Source of the DNA: CF-167 sp963695195
GTDB taxonomy: Bacteria > Chloroflexota > Limnocylindria > QHBO01
Length of the DNA: 64,000 nucleotides
Assembly (NCBI GenBank): GCA_963695195.1
Contig: CAVOGE010000007.1
Span: forward strand, 1,116,001-1,180,000
Direction: 5' to 3'
Shown: piece after piece, positions 25,685-33,402 of the stretch
How the letters are laid out: every line of letters starts with the position of its first letter
How positions within the stretch are numbered: the first letter of the stretch is position 1
Program-made: the position numbers and the translations under genes
The notes under the pieces: generated by a model
The model's input: only the letters and a program-made list of their open reading frames with translations
What the model was told of the DNA's origin: nothing
Databases searched by the model: none

Positions 25685-25687
25685 TGC

Positions 25688-26419
25688 TCAGGCGTCCTCG
25701 ACGGCGATCCGGATCCGCTTGTTGATGCGGCCCTTGCTCTCGTAGCCGGTGACCCGCACCCGGCCGATCTCTGAGGTGCGGGCCACGTGGGTGCCGCCAT
25801 CGGCCTGCAGGTCGAGCCCGGCGATCTCGATGGTGCGCACCTCGGGGATCCCCTCGGGCAGCAGGTTGACCTTGGTGCGGATCAGGTCCGGGATGGCGAA
25901 CGCCTCGACGCGCGGCAGGTGGGCCACGCGGATCTCGCGGTCGGCGGCAATCTCCACGTTCACGCGCCGCTCGATCTCCGCCACCAGCTCGGCGGCCATC
26001 GTCTCGAATTCGAAGTCCATGCGGCCGGCCAACGGCTCCATGTTTCCGCCGGTGACCGATGCGCCCCAATCCCGCCAGACGACGCCGCACAGCACGTGCA
26101 GCGCCGAGTGGGTGCGCATCAGCGCGTAGCGCCGCTCCCAGTCGAGCTCCACCGTGACCTCCGTCCCGAGGGCGGGCGGCTCGGCGCCCTCCTCGAGCAG
26201 GTGCCAGATCGCGTCGCCGCTCTTCCGCGCGCCGGTGACGACCCACGCGGCCCCGGCATCGGTCCTGAGCCAGCCGCTGTCGGGGGGCTGGCCGCCGCCG
26301 CCGGGGTAGAAGACGGTCCGATCGAGCAGCACCGCGGCGCCATCGGTCTCGACCACGCGGGCCGTCGTGGAGCGTGCATAGGCATCGGTGTAGGCCAGGT
26401 TGTCGCTCATGTGCCGCAT
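25688..26419 (-). CDS. Alanyl-tRNA editing protein (AlaX-like)
   Basis: 243 residues (240 from a second ATG at 26410). It has the AlaRS second-additional-domain fold: FYPGGGGQPPDSG, the first zinc pair in RTHSALHVL (HxxxH) and the C-terminal QADGGTHVARTSEIG. AlaX removes serine or glycine from mischarged tRNA-Ala. An Asp precedes GGTH where many relatives have Cys, so zinc coordination may differ. Divergent from the third DUF885 gene across element E. Confidence 0.92.
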   Translation of the reverse strand: MRHMSDNLAYTDAYARSTTARVVETDGAAVLLDRTVFYPGGGGQPPDSGWLRTDAGAAWVVTGARKSGDAIWHLLEEGAEPPALGTEVTVELDWERRYALMRTHSALHVLCGVVWRDWGASVTGGNMEPLAGRMDFEFETMAAELVAEIERRVNVEIAADREIRVAHLPRVEAFAIPDLIRTKVNLLPEGIPEVRTIEIAGLDLQADGGTHVARTSEIGRVRVTGYESKGRINKRIRIAVEDA

Positions 26420-26440
26420 CCTAGCGGTGCGGGTGGCCGG

Positions 26441-26597
26441 GGTGTATTACGCATGGTGCTACTACGACAGCAATACCGGCGACCCAGGCTGGTTTCGCCT
26501 CTTCCGCATTACTTCCCGTGCTAACGCGACCCCTGGCGGGGCTGGAACTCGGCCACGAGGGCGATTCCGGTGCGGACATAGCATCATGAGTAATACC
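26441..26597. repeat. Family E inverted-repeat element (single copy seen)
   Basis: GGTGTATTACGCATGGTGCT (26441-26460) is answered by TAGCATCATGAGTAATACC (26579-26597). Internal related motifs are AGCAATACC (about 26469-26477) and ATTACTTCCCGTGCTA (about 26508-26523), giving the same nested four-arm design as families A to C. It lies in the divergent gap between alaX and the third DUF885 gene. Confidence 0.55.
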
Positions 26598-26662
26598 GCG
26601 GCGGATCCTGCGCTCCCGGCGAGGCGGTACCATGCCGCTGCCCCGCACCGATTGAGGTACCG

Positions 26663-28348
26663 ATGGAATTCGCTGCGCTCGTCGACGAGCTGCTGGCCGA
26701 CTTCTACCGACTCCAGCCCGCCAGTGCCACCGAGCTCGGCTTCCACGAGCACGACGACCGATGGCCGGACCTGACCGATGTGGGCCATGCGGAATGGTCT
26801 GCCTGGTTGGCCGCTGCCGAGGCGCGTGTGCGTGGTGTCGACCCGGCCGGGCTGACCCGCGACGAGGCGATCGACCGGCGGATCCTGCTCGACAACCTGG
26901 GCGCCATGCGCTTCGCCGCCGATGAGCTGCGCGAGCACGCCTGGAACCCGATCTCCTACGTGTATCTCTTCGGCGGGACGCTCTTCACCATGCTGTCGCG
27001 CGAGTACGCCCCGCTGTCGGAAAGGCTCCGTGCGGTGGCTGCGCGATTGCGTGCGCTGCCCGCGGCGCTGGACGGTGCGCGCGCGGCGCTCAGCGCTACG
27101 GGCGGGCGGCCGGTCAGCCGATTCCACGCGGAGAAGACGGTCGAGCGGATGCCCGGGGTGGCGGACCTGGTCGCGCTGGCCGTCTCCGAGGCGCAGGGTC
27201 TGGGCGATCCTGCGTTGCGCGCGGAGGTTCAGGCCGCAGCCGAGGTCGCCACTGCTGCGCTTGACGGATGGGTCGCCTGGGTGCGCATCGAGCTCGCCCC
27301 GTCGGCAACCGGCGACTTCCGGCTCGGCCCGGAGCTGTACGCCGCCAAGTTCCACCACTCCCTGATGACCGATCTCACGCCCGCACAGCTCGAGGCGCGG
27401 GCGCTCGCCGAGTACGACGCGGTGCGCGCCGAGATGACCCGCATCGCGCGGCGCATCTGGCCCGACTGGATGGGCTCGACCGAGCCACCGACCGATGACG
27501 ACGCCGCGGTCCGTGCCGTGCTCGACGCGATCGCGGTCGACCACCCTGCGGCCGACGAGCTGCTCGACTACTGCCGCGCGGAGAACACGCGGATCGAGGC
27601 GTTCGTGGCCGAGCGCGATCTCATCGGTCTGGCCGACGAACCGCTCAAGATCATCTGGACCCCGGAGTTCGCCCGCGCCTTTGGTGGCGCCATGCTGATT
27701 CCGCCGGGACCGCTTGACCGGGGCCTTGACTCATTCTTCGCCATCACCCCGGTCAACCCCGAGTGGCCGCCGGAGCGCCAGGAGTCGTACCTGCGCGAGG
27801 ACAACGCGCGGATGCTGCGGCTGCTGACCATCCACGAGGCGGTGCCGGGCCACTACCTCCAGCTGGCCTATTCAAACCGATGCCCGTCGCTGGTTCGCGG
27901 CATCTTCGGTTCAGGCGTGTTCGCCGAGGGCTGGGCGGTCTACATCACCCAGGTGATGATGGACGTCGGCTATGGCGCCGATGACCCGGCCCTGATGCTC
28001 GTCCACTGGAAGTTCTACCTGCGTTCGACCACCAACGCCCTGATGGACATCCGCATCCACACCGGCACCATGTCCGAGGACGAAGCGATGGCGCTCATGG
28101 TGGATGGTGGCTTCCAGGAGTTCGGCGAGGCGACCGCCAAGTGGGACCGCGCGCGCCTCTCCTCGACGCAGCTGTGCGAGTACTTCCTGGGGAGCGTGGG
28201 GATGCACGATCTGGAGCGCGAGGCGCGGGTGCGGGCAGCGGCCGCGGGGGAGGGGGCCGCCTTCGATTACCGGCCGTTCCTCGAGTCGGTGCTCGCCCAC
28301 GGGACGCCGTCGCTGCCGGTGATCCGCGAGATTCTCTTCGGGGAGTAG
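26663..28348 (+). CDS. DUF885 family protein, copy 3
   Basis: 561 residues. Starts FAALVDELLADFYRLQPASATELGF. The motif HEAVPGHYLQLAYSN begins near residue 391, with FAEGWAVYITQVMMD about 30 residues later. Shares the two-part organisation of copies 1 and 2 but is more divergent, reading HY in place of HH. No signal peptide. Stands alone rather than in an operon. Confidence 0.88.
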   Translation: MEFAALVDELLADFYRLQPASATELGFHEHDDRWPDLTDVGHAEWSAWLAAAEARVRGVDPAGLTRDEAIDRRILLDNLGAMRFAADELREHAWNPISYVYLFGGTLFTMLSREYAPLSERLRAVAARLRALPAALDGARAALSATGGRPVSRFHAEKTVERMPGVADLVALAVSEAQGLGDPALRAEVQAAAEVATAALDGWVAWVRIELAPSATGDFRLGPELYAAKFHHSLMTDLTPAQLEARALAEYDAVRAEMTRIARRIWPDWMGSTEPPTDDDAAVRAVLDAIAVDHPAADELLDYCRAENTRIEAFVAERDLIGLADEPLKIIWTPEFARAFGGAMLIPPGPLDRGLDSFFAITPVNPEWPPERQESYLREDNARMLRLLTIHEAVPGHYLQLAYSNRCPSLVRGIFGSGVFAEGWAVYITQVMMDVGYGADDPALMLVHWKFYLRSTTNALMDIRIHTGTMSEDEAMALMVDGGFQEFGEATAKWDRARLSSTQLCEYFLGSVGMHDLEREARVRAAAAGEGAAFDYRPFLESVLAHGTPSLPVIREILFGE

Positions 28349-28380
28349 CCATCCCGCGCCACGCCCCGTCCGCGTCCGTT

Positions 28381-28520
28381 GTTCCACCCGGCGGATCTAA
28401 CGATCAAGGACCGCCCACTTAGGTATCCGGATTCCCGTGGGGCGCAATTCCATGCCCCAGATCGGTCGTTTTGGGCCCGTTTCGGGCACAAGGTTGTTCG
28501 TTAGATCCGTGGGATGGAAC
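28381..28520. repeat. Family A element, copy A3 (140 bp)
   Basis: Ends GTTCCACCCGGCGGATCTAA and TTAGATCCGTGGGATGGAAC. The most divergent copy inside. Lies between the convergent DUF885 and serine-hydrolase genes, next to element D1; together they fill most of this 337-bp gap. Confidence 0.9.
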
Positions 28521-28557
28521 CTGGTGACCGCTGGTGCCCAGAGGCCCCTGGGTGCCC

Positions 28558-28648
28558 GTCAGGACCATTCGTGCAGCACGGTTGCACGGCTGCACGGTTG
28601 CACAGTTGCACGGCTGCACGGCTGCACGGTTGCATGAACGGTCCTGAC
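28558..28648. repeat. Family D inverted-repeat element D1 with internal 8-bp tandem repeats
   Basis: Arms GTCAGGACCATTCGTGCA (28558-28575) and TGCATGAACGGTCCTGAC (28631-28648) pair at 16 of 18 positions. Between them seven tandem 8-mers GCACGGYT (one reading GCACAGTT) run from 28576 to 28631. The second copy at 51944-52002 has similar arms but a different core. Confidence 0.75.
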
Positions 28649-28685
28649 AGAGTGCAGGCCGCGGCGGAGGCGGGCCGCAGCGCCC

Positions 28686-29876
28686 CTAACGCGCGGCAAT
28701 CCCCAGGGCAAGGTCCAGGATCGAGGGCCCTCCCGCAGAACGGGTGAGCAGCTCCGGGACGTCGAACTGGCGCGTGGTGCCCATCACCACCAGGGTTACC
28801 CGCTCCTCGGGAAGTCGGAGCATCAACGTGGTGTACCCGCGCAACAGGCCGGAGTGGCCGTAGCCGGTCAGCTCACCGACGTGCAGCCGCTCGGCGCCGA
28901 GCCCCCAGCCCTCGGGCGAGAAGGCGAGCATTCGCTGAAGAATCTGGGGGCGGAGCACGAAGCCGCCATAGAGCGCATCGGTCCAGCGGACGAGGTCTTC
29001 GGCGGACGCATAGACCGATGCCGATGTCCAGAAGGCGCTCGCCCATGACGCATTGAACAGGTACGGGGCTCCCGGCTCGAGGGCGAAGGACGTGGCCGAC
29101 AGGCCGAGCGGTTCGATGATCCGGTCACGCAGCTCGTCCACGAAGCGATGCCCGGTGACCTGCTCGATGAGCATGCCGAGGATCACGTAATTCGTGTTCG
29201 AGTACTCGAAGTCGCTGCCGGGCACGAAGTGCGACGGGCCGACCGCCGCCAGCACCTCGGGAGCCGACCAGATCCGGTCCGGGTTGGCGTTCATGGCGGT
29301 GCGCATGGGGGCGAGCAGGTCGGGCACGCCGCTCAGGTGCTGCATGACCTGGGCAACGGTCGCGCCATCGGCCACGGTGACCTCGGGCAGGTAGTCGGTC
29401 AGCGGCGAACCGAGGTGGATGCGCCCCTCCTCGACGAGCTGCAGGACGATCGCGGCGGTGAAGGTCTTGGTCACGCTGGCCACGGCGAACGGGTAGACGC
29501 CCTTCAGCGGCCCGCCCGCAGCGCCGGCGGTGCCGGCCACGCCGCTCCAGCCCAGTCGTCCATCGACGGAGAGCCCGACCGTCAGCGTTGCCAGCCCAAA
29601 GGACGTCCTGGCGCGGTCGATCGCTGCCTGGAGGGCGGCCGCGTCCTCCTCCGAGGCGTCGGTGAGAGTCGGCGGGCTCGTCGTCCCGGTGCCGATGCCC
29701 CCCGGGGAGTGCGAGAGCGGCGGATCCGACGGCTCGGGCTCCACCGACCGCTGGGCGGGCGATGACGCCACGGCTCCCGCCGGCGCGATCGTTCCCGGGG
29801 CGAGCGCAAGGCTGGCGGCAACCACCACCACGAAGGCGGCGGCGGCACCGGTCAGCCGGCGCATCGGTCGTCGCAT
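28686..29876 (-). CDS. Secreted serine hydrolase, beta-lactamase/PBP4*-like
   Basis: 396 residues. Signal peptide AAAAFVVVVAASLALAPGTIA followed by a Pro/Ser/Thr-rich linker. Class C-type motifs: SVTK (Ser134, Lys137) in FAVASVTKTFTAAIVL, EYSNTNY (YxN) and GYGHSGLLRG (HxG). Such proteins are D,D-peptidases or esterases rather than true beta-lactamases. The substrate cannot be assigned. Confidence 0.9.
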   Translation of the reverse strand: MRRPMRRLTGAAAAFVVVVAASLALAPGTIAPAGAVASSPAQRSVEPEPSDPPLSHSPGGIGTGTTSPPTLTDASEEDAAALQAAIDRARTSFGLATLTVGLSVDGRLGWSGVAGTAGAAGGPLKGVYPFAVASVTKTFTAAIVLQLVEEGRIHLGSPLTDYLPEVTVADGATVAQVMQHLSGVPDLLAPMRTAMNANPDRIWSAPEVLAAVGPSHFVPGSDFEYSNTNYVILGMLIEQVTGHRFVDELRDRIIEPLGLSATSFALEPGAPYLFNASWASAFWTSASVYASAEDLVRWTDALYGGFVLRPQILQRMLAFSPEGWGLGAERLHVGELTGYGHSGLLRGYTTLMLRLPEERVTLVVMGTTRQFDVPELLTRSAGGPSILDLALGIAAR

Positions 29877-29911
29877 CGGCCAAGCATATCGGTCTGTAGC
29901 ATTGCGAACCG

Positions 29912-31168
29912 ATGCTCCATCCTCGCGGCGGCTTCATTGCGCTCTCCGTCCGGAACTACCGGCTCTACTGGAGCGGCCAGATCGTCAGCCTGGTCGGCAC
30001 CTGGATGCAGTCGGTCAGCCAGCCCTGGCTGGTCCTGCTGCTGGGCGGCAGCCCGATCCAGCTCGGCATCGTGCTGGCCCTGCAATTCGCCCCGTCGATG
30101 GTGCTCGCCCCGCTGGGCGGCGTGATCGCCGACCGGGTCGATAAGCGGCGCCTGCTGATGGCCACCCAGTCGGTGGCCATGCTCCAGGCGGTGGCGCTGT
30201 TTGCCCTCACCGTGACCGATGTGGTCCAGATCTGGCACGTCATGCTGCTGGCGCTGGCGCTCGGGTTCGTGAACGCGATCGACATGCCGGTTCGCCAGTC
30301 GTTCGCCGCGGACCTCGTGTCGCGGGACCAGTTGATGGGGGCGATCACCCTCAATTCGGCGAGCTTCAACCTGGCGCGCGTGCTCGGCCCGGCGGTTGCC
30401 GGCGTGACCCTCGCCGTCTTCGGGCCGGCCTTCAACTTCGCGATCAACGCGGTGAGCTACGGCGGCGTGCTCACCGCCCTGTGGCGCATGGATCCGCGCG
30501 AGATCCGGCGATCGCAGCGACCCGAGCGCCAGCCATCGGTCCGCTCCAGCCTCGCCGAGGGGATCCAGTACGCGCTGAAGACGCCCACCGTCCTGTGGCC
30601 GCTCGTCCTGCTGGGTGGGATCAGCCTCTTCGGCTTCAACTTCCAGATTCTGCTGCCGCTCTTCGCGCGCCTCACGCTTTCGATGGAGGCAGATGGGTAC
30701 GGAGCGCTCTTCGCCGCGATGGGCCTCGGCTCGCTGATCGGCTCGCTGTCGCTCGCCTTCATCGGTACGCGGCGCCCACTCCTCGGCTTCATCCTGGGTG
30801 GGGGCGTGGGCTTTGTCGTCTTCGAGGCCCTGCTCGGCCTGTCGCGCAGCCCGTTCGCCGTCTATCCACTGGTCATGCTCGTCGGCCTGTCGTCGATGCT
30901 GATGATCAACAGCATCAACGTCATCGTCCAGCAGAACGTCCCCGACGAACTCCGCGGCCGGGTGATGGCCCTGTACGTGACCGTCTTCGCCGGCGCATCG
31001 CCGATCGGTGGCATCTTCATCGGCGTCGTGGCCGAGCTGTGGGATCCTCCCGCCGGCTTCCTCCTTGGCGCCGGCCTGTCCACGCTCTTCCTGGCGCTCA
31101 TCGCCTGGCAGCTGCTCTTCCTGGGCAAGGGCAGGACCCATGAGCCGATCCCTCCGGCCCCTGCGTGA
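29912..31168 (+). CDS. MFS transporter (MFS_3/enterobactin exporter-like)
   Basis: 418 residues with about 12 hydrophobic segments. The start ALSVRNYRLYWSGQIVSLVGTWMQSVSQPWLV is typical of the MFS_3 family (EntS-like); GGVIADRVDKRRLLM is the loop 2-3 motif. Substrate unknown. It starts 36 bp from the divergent serine-hydrolase gene and is followed 24 bp later by a second MFS gene. Confidence 0.9.
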   Translation: MLHPRGGFIALSVRNYRLYWSGQIVSLVGTWMQSVSQPWLVLLLGGSPIQLGIVLALQFAPSMVLAPLGGVIADRVDKRRLLMATQSVAMLQAVALFALTVTDVVQIWHVMLLALALGFVNAIDMPVRQSFAADLVSRDQLMGAITLNSASFNLARVLGPAVAGVTLAVFGPAFNFAINAVSYGGVLTALWRMDPREIRRSQRPERQPSVRSSLAEGIQYALKTPTVLWPLVLLGGISLFGFNFQILLPLFARLTLSMEADGYGALFAAMGLGSLIGSLSLAFIGTRRPLLGFILGGGVGFVVFEALLGLSRSPFAVYPLVMLVGLSSMLMINSINVIVQQNVPDELRGRVMALYVTVFAGASPIGGIFIGVVAELWDPPAGFLLGAGLSTLFLALIAWQLLFLGKGRTHEPIPPAPA

Positions 31169-31192
31169 CGGCCACTCCCGGTTCCTGCGCCC

Positions 31193-32449
31193 GTGGACCC
31201 GGTCGTCCGTCCGGGCCTCACGCTCGCCCTGCTCTCCTTGTCGCACGCGGTGATCCACGCCCAGTCGGCGCTCATGCCGCTGATCTACCCGATCGTGATC
31301 GTGCAATTCGCCCTCGATGCGCGCGACATCGGTCTCTTCATTGCTGTGACCACCGCGGTCGGTGGCTCGATGCAGCTGCTGTACGGCTTCCTCACCCGGG
31401 TCGTGGCACGCCCCGCCCTGCTGGCCGGTGGGCAGCTGGTCTTCGGGACCGGGCTGCTGCTCGGTGGGCTGGCCACGTCGATCGGTCAGCTGTTGGCGGC
31501 CGTGTCGCTGTCGCGGATCGGAGCGAGCCCGCAACACGTGGTCGGCAACGCGCTGCTGTCGGACCTCTACCCGAAGGAGCGCCGCGGCTTCGCCATCAGC
31601 GCACACATCAGCGGCGGCAACGTCGGCACGGTGCTCGTCCCGTTCGTGGGGCTGGCGCTGATCTCGGCGGTCGGCTGGCAGGCCACGCTGGCCCTTTTCG
31701 GGCTCCCGGCACTGGCGATGGGCACGCTCATTGCGCTGCGCGTGCGCGAGGACAGTCGCTCGTACCGCTCCGCGGCGCGTGACGCCGGCACGGTACGCGG
31801 CCAGTTCGGCGACGTGCTGCGCCGCCGCGACCTGCGGCTGATCCTGGGTGCCTCGCTGGTGGCGGCCGGCGGGCGTGGCCTCGACATCGTGGCGCCGTTC
31901 ATGCTTCTCTACCTGCGCGGTCCACTCGGGATCGGGGAGGGGACGACCGCGATCCTGTACGCGCTCCTGCTGATCGGTGCCGTCGTAGGCCCGATCCTGG
32001 CCGGCTGGCTCTCCGACCGGTTCGGTCGCCGCCGCACGCTGGTCATCTACTACCTGCTGTCGGCCGTCGGGATCCTGGCCTTCCTGGGCGCCGGCTCGAA
32101 CCTCGTCCTGCTGGTGCCGCTGCTGCTCCCCTTCGGCACGGCCGTCTTCAGCGAGTCGCCCGTGCTGCAGGCGTACCTGGCGGACCGGGCAGTTGGGCCC
32201 ACACGTGACGTCGCGTTCAGCGTCTACTTCACCTTCGCCTTCGGGATCGGGGCCTTCTGGGCCTTCGTGATCGGGAACGTGGCGGCGACCTGGGGCTACC
32301 CGGTGGCGTTCGTGATCATGGCCGGCAGCTACATCGGCGCCGCACTGCTGGTGGGCCTGGTCCGGGAGAGTCGTGGAGGAGCCGATCCCACGGGAGGAGC
32401 CGATTCCACGGGAGGAGCCGATCCCACGGGAGCGCGCGCTACCACGTAG
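31193..32449 (+). CDS. MFS transporter with repeat-derived C-terminal tail
   Basis: 418 residues, about 12 hydrophobic segments, GTG start. Motif A appears in GWLSDRFGRRRTLVIYY in the second half. The last about 25 residues, GGADPTGGADSTGGADP..., come from three 18-bp tandem repeats and continue into the first arm of repeat element C2. The natural C-terminus was probably near VRESRGG. Substrate unknown. Confidence 0.88.
   Translation: MDPVVRPGLTLALLSLSHAVIHAQSALMPLIYPIVIVQFALDARDIGLFIAVTTAVGGSMQLLYGFLTRVVARPALLAGGQLVFGTGLLLGGLATSIGQLLAAVSLSRIGASPQHVVGNALLSDLYPKERRGFAISAHISGGNVGTVLVPFVGLALISAVGWQATLALFGLPALAMGTLIALRVREDSRSYRSAARDAGTVRGQFGDVLRRRDLRLILGASLVAAGGRGLDIVAPFMLLYLRGPLGIGEGTTAILYALLLIGAVVGPILAGWLSDRFGRRRTLVIYYLLSAVGILAFLGAGSNLVLLVPLLLPFGTAVFSESPVLQAYLADRAVGPTRDVAFSVYFTFAFGIGAFWAFVIGNVAATWGYPVAFVIMAGSYIGAALLVGLVRESRGGADPTGGADSTGGADPTGARATT
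32375..32428. repeat. 18-bp tandem repeat (3 units) at the 3' end of the MFS gene
   Basis: Three units of GGAGGAGCCGATCCCACG, one with a C-to-T change, in frame with the transporter, and abutting element C2. Confidence 0.8.
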
Positions 32450-32661
32450 CGTGGTTCAACGGCGCGTGACGGCCCGATATCCAGGCTCTGATTCCACGCG
32501 AGTGACCGCTACCACGTAGCGTGGTTCAACGACGCGTGACGGCCCGATATCCACGCTCTGAGGGCCGGACTCGCCTTGGGCCACTACCTATCGTGGTATC
32601 TGTGACCAAGAACAGGTCAGTGGAGCGTGCCACGCGTGGATGAACCACGTGAGGTGGTAAC
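32438..32661. repeat. Family C inverted-repeat element (copy C2), upstream of HTH gene C
   Basis: Two forward arms of TACCACGTAGCGTGGTTC start at 32440 and 32510; they belong to a direct repeat of about 70 bp. They are answered by an inner inverted arm (ACTACCTATCGTGGTAT, about 32583-32599) and an outer one (GAACCACGTGAGGTGGTA, about 32642-32659). It ends about 45 bp before HTH gene C. The forward arm overlaps the last codons of the MFS gene. Confidence 0.8.
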
Positions 32662-32705
32662 CAGCCAGTACGCCGAGGGTAACGCGACCACGCGACCATG
32701 GCCGC

Positions 32706-33392
32706 GTGGATCAGTTTCGGCAGCGCCCGGCCGCCACCGGACGGTCGCGAGCGCGATACCTCGCAACGGCATTTGGGCGCGAGTTGCGGCTGGCGCGGAT
32801 GACTGCGGGACTAACCCAGCGGGCATTGGCCGGCCTGGCGGGTCTGAGCCAGCAGGAGGTCAGCAAGGCGGAGAAGGGCGCGACCGACCTGTCCCTCAAT
32901 GCCCGCAGCCGGCTTGCGTCGGCCTGCGGACATGAGCTCGGCTGGCGCCTGTACCCCGTCGCGACCGTCCGGTTGCGCGACTCGGGCCAGATGCGCATCG
33001 CCCAGGCGATCGTGTCCGCGGCGCATCCGGCGTGGCGAGCTCAGCTCGAAGTCCCGGTGGCTGCCGGCGATCGAAGAGCGGCCGACCTCGTCCTCACGGG
33101 GAACGCGGGGATCATCCACATCGAGATCGAGCGGGCGCTCGTCGATTTCCAGGCCCAGCTCCGATCCGCCCAGCTAAAGCGCGAGGCGCTCGCGGCGGCC
33201 GACGAACGACCGACCATGCTGGTCCTGGCCGTGCCGGACACGCGAACAAGCCGTGCTCGGCTGGCTCCGTTCGCAGCGCTGATCGTCCACACCCTGCCGG
33301 TGCGCTCGGGCATCGTCTGGCGCCATCTCCGAGCCGGGACGCTCCCGGCGGGTGACGGCATCCTGTTCGTCCGAGCAACGACGCGCGGCTAG
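32706..33392 (+). CDS. XRE-type HTH protein with PD-(D/E)XK-like C-terminal domain (gene C)
   Basis: 228 residues, GTG start. HTH at about 24-60: GRELRLARMTAGLTQRALAG then GLSQQEVSKAEKG. The C-terminal domain carries AQLEVPV (E115), DRRAADLVL (D127), IIHIEIERAL (E140/E142) and DFQAQLR (D147, Q149, Q151). The same E...D...E...DxQAQ pattern is in the proteins at 41202 and 58614. This spacing resembles PD-(D/E)XK nucleases, though no experiment or structure supports that here. It directly follows a family C repeat array; acs starts 11 bp after its stop, so it has no right-hand copy nearby. Confidence 0.75.
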   Translation: MDQFRQRPAATGRSRARYLATAFGRELRLARMTAGLTQRALAGLAGLSQQEVSKAEKGATDLSLNARSRLASACGHELGWRLYPVATVRLRDSGQMRIAQAIVSAAHPAWRAQLEVPVAAGDRRAADLVLTGNAGIIHIEIERALVDFQAQLRSAQLKREALAAADERPTMLVLAVPDTRTSRARLAPFAALIVHTLPVRSGIVWRHLRAGTLPAGDGILFVRATTRG

Positions 33393-33402
33393 AATCCGCG
33401 CC

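Noticed and set aside
28576..28631. Possible iteron-type replication origin
   Set aside because: The 8-mers are enclosed by family D arms, and no replication initiator or DnaA boxes are nearby.
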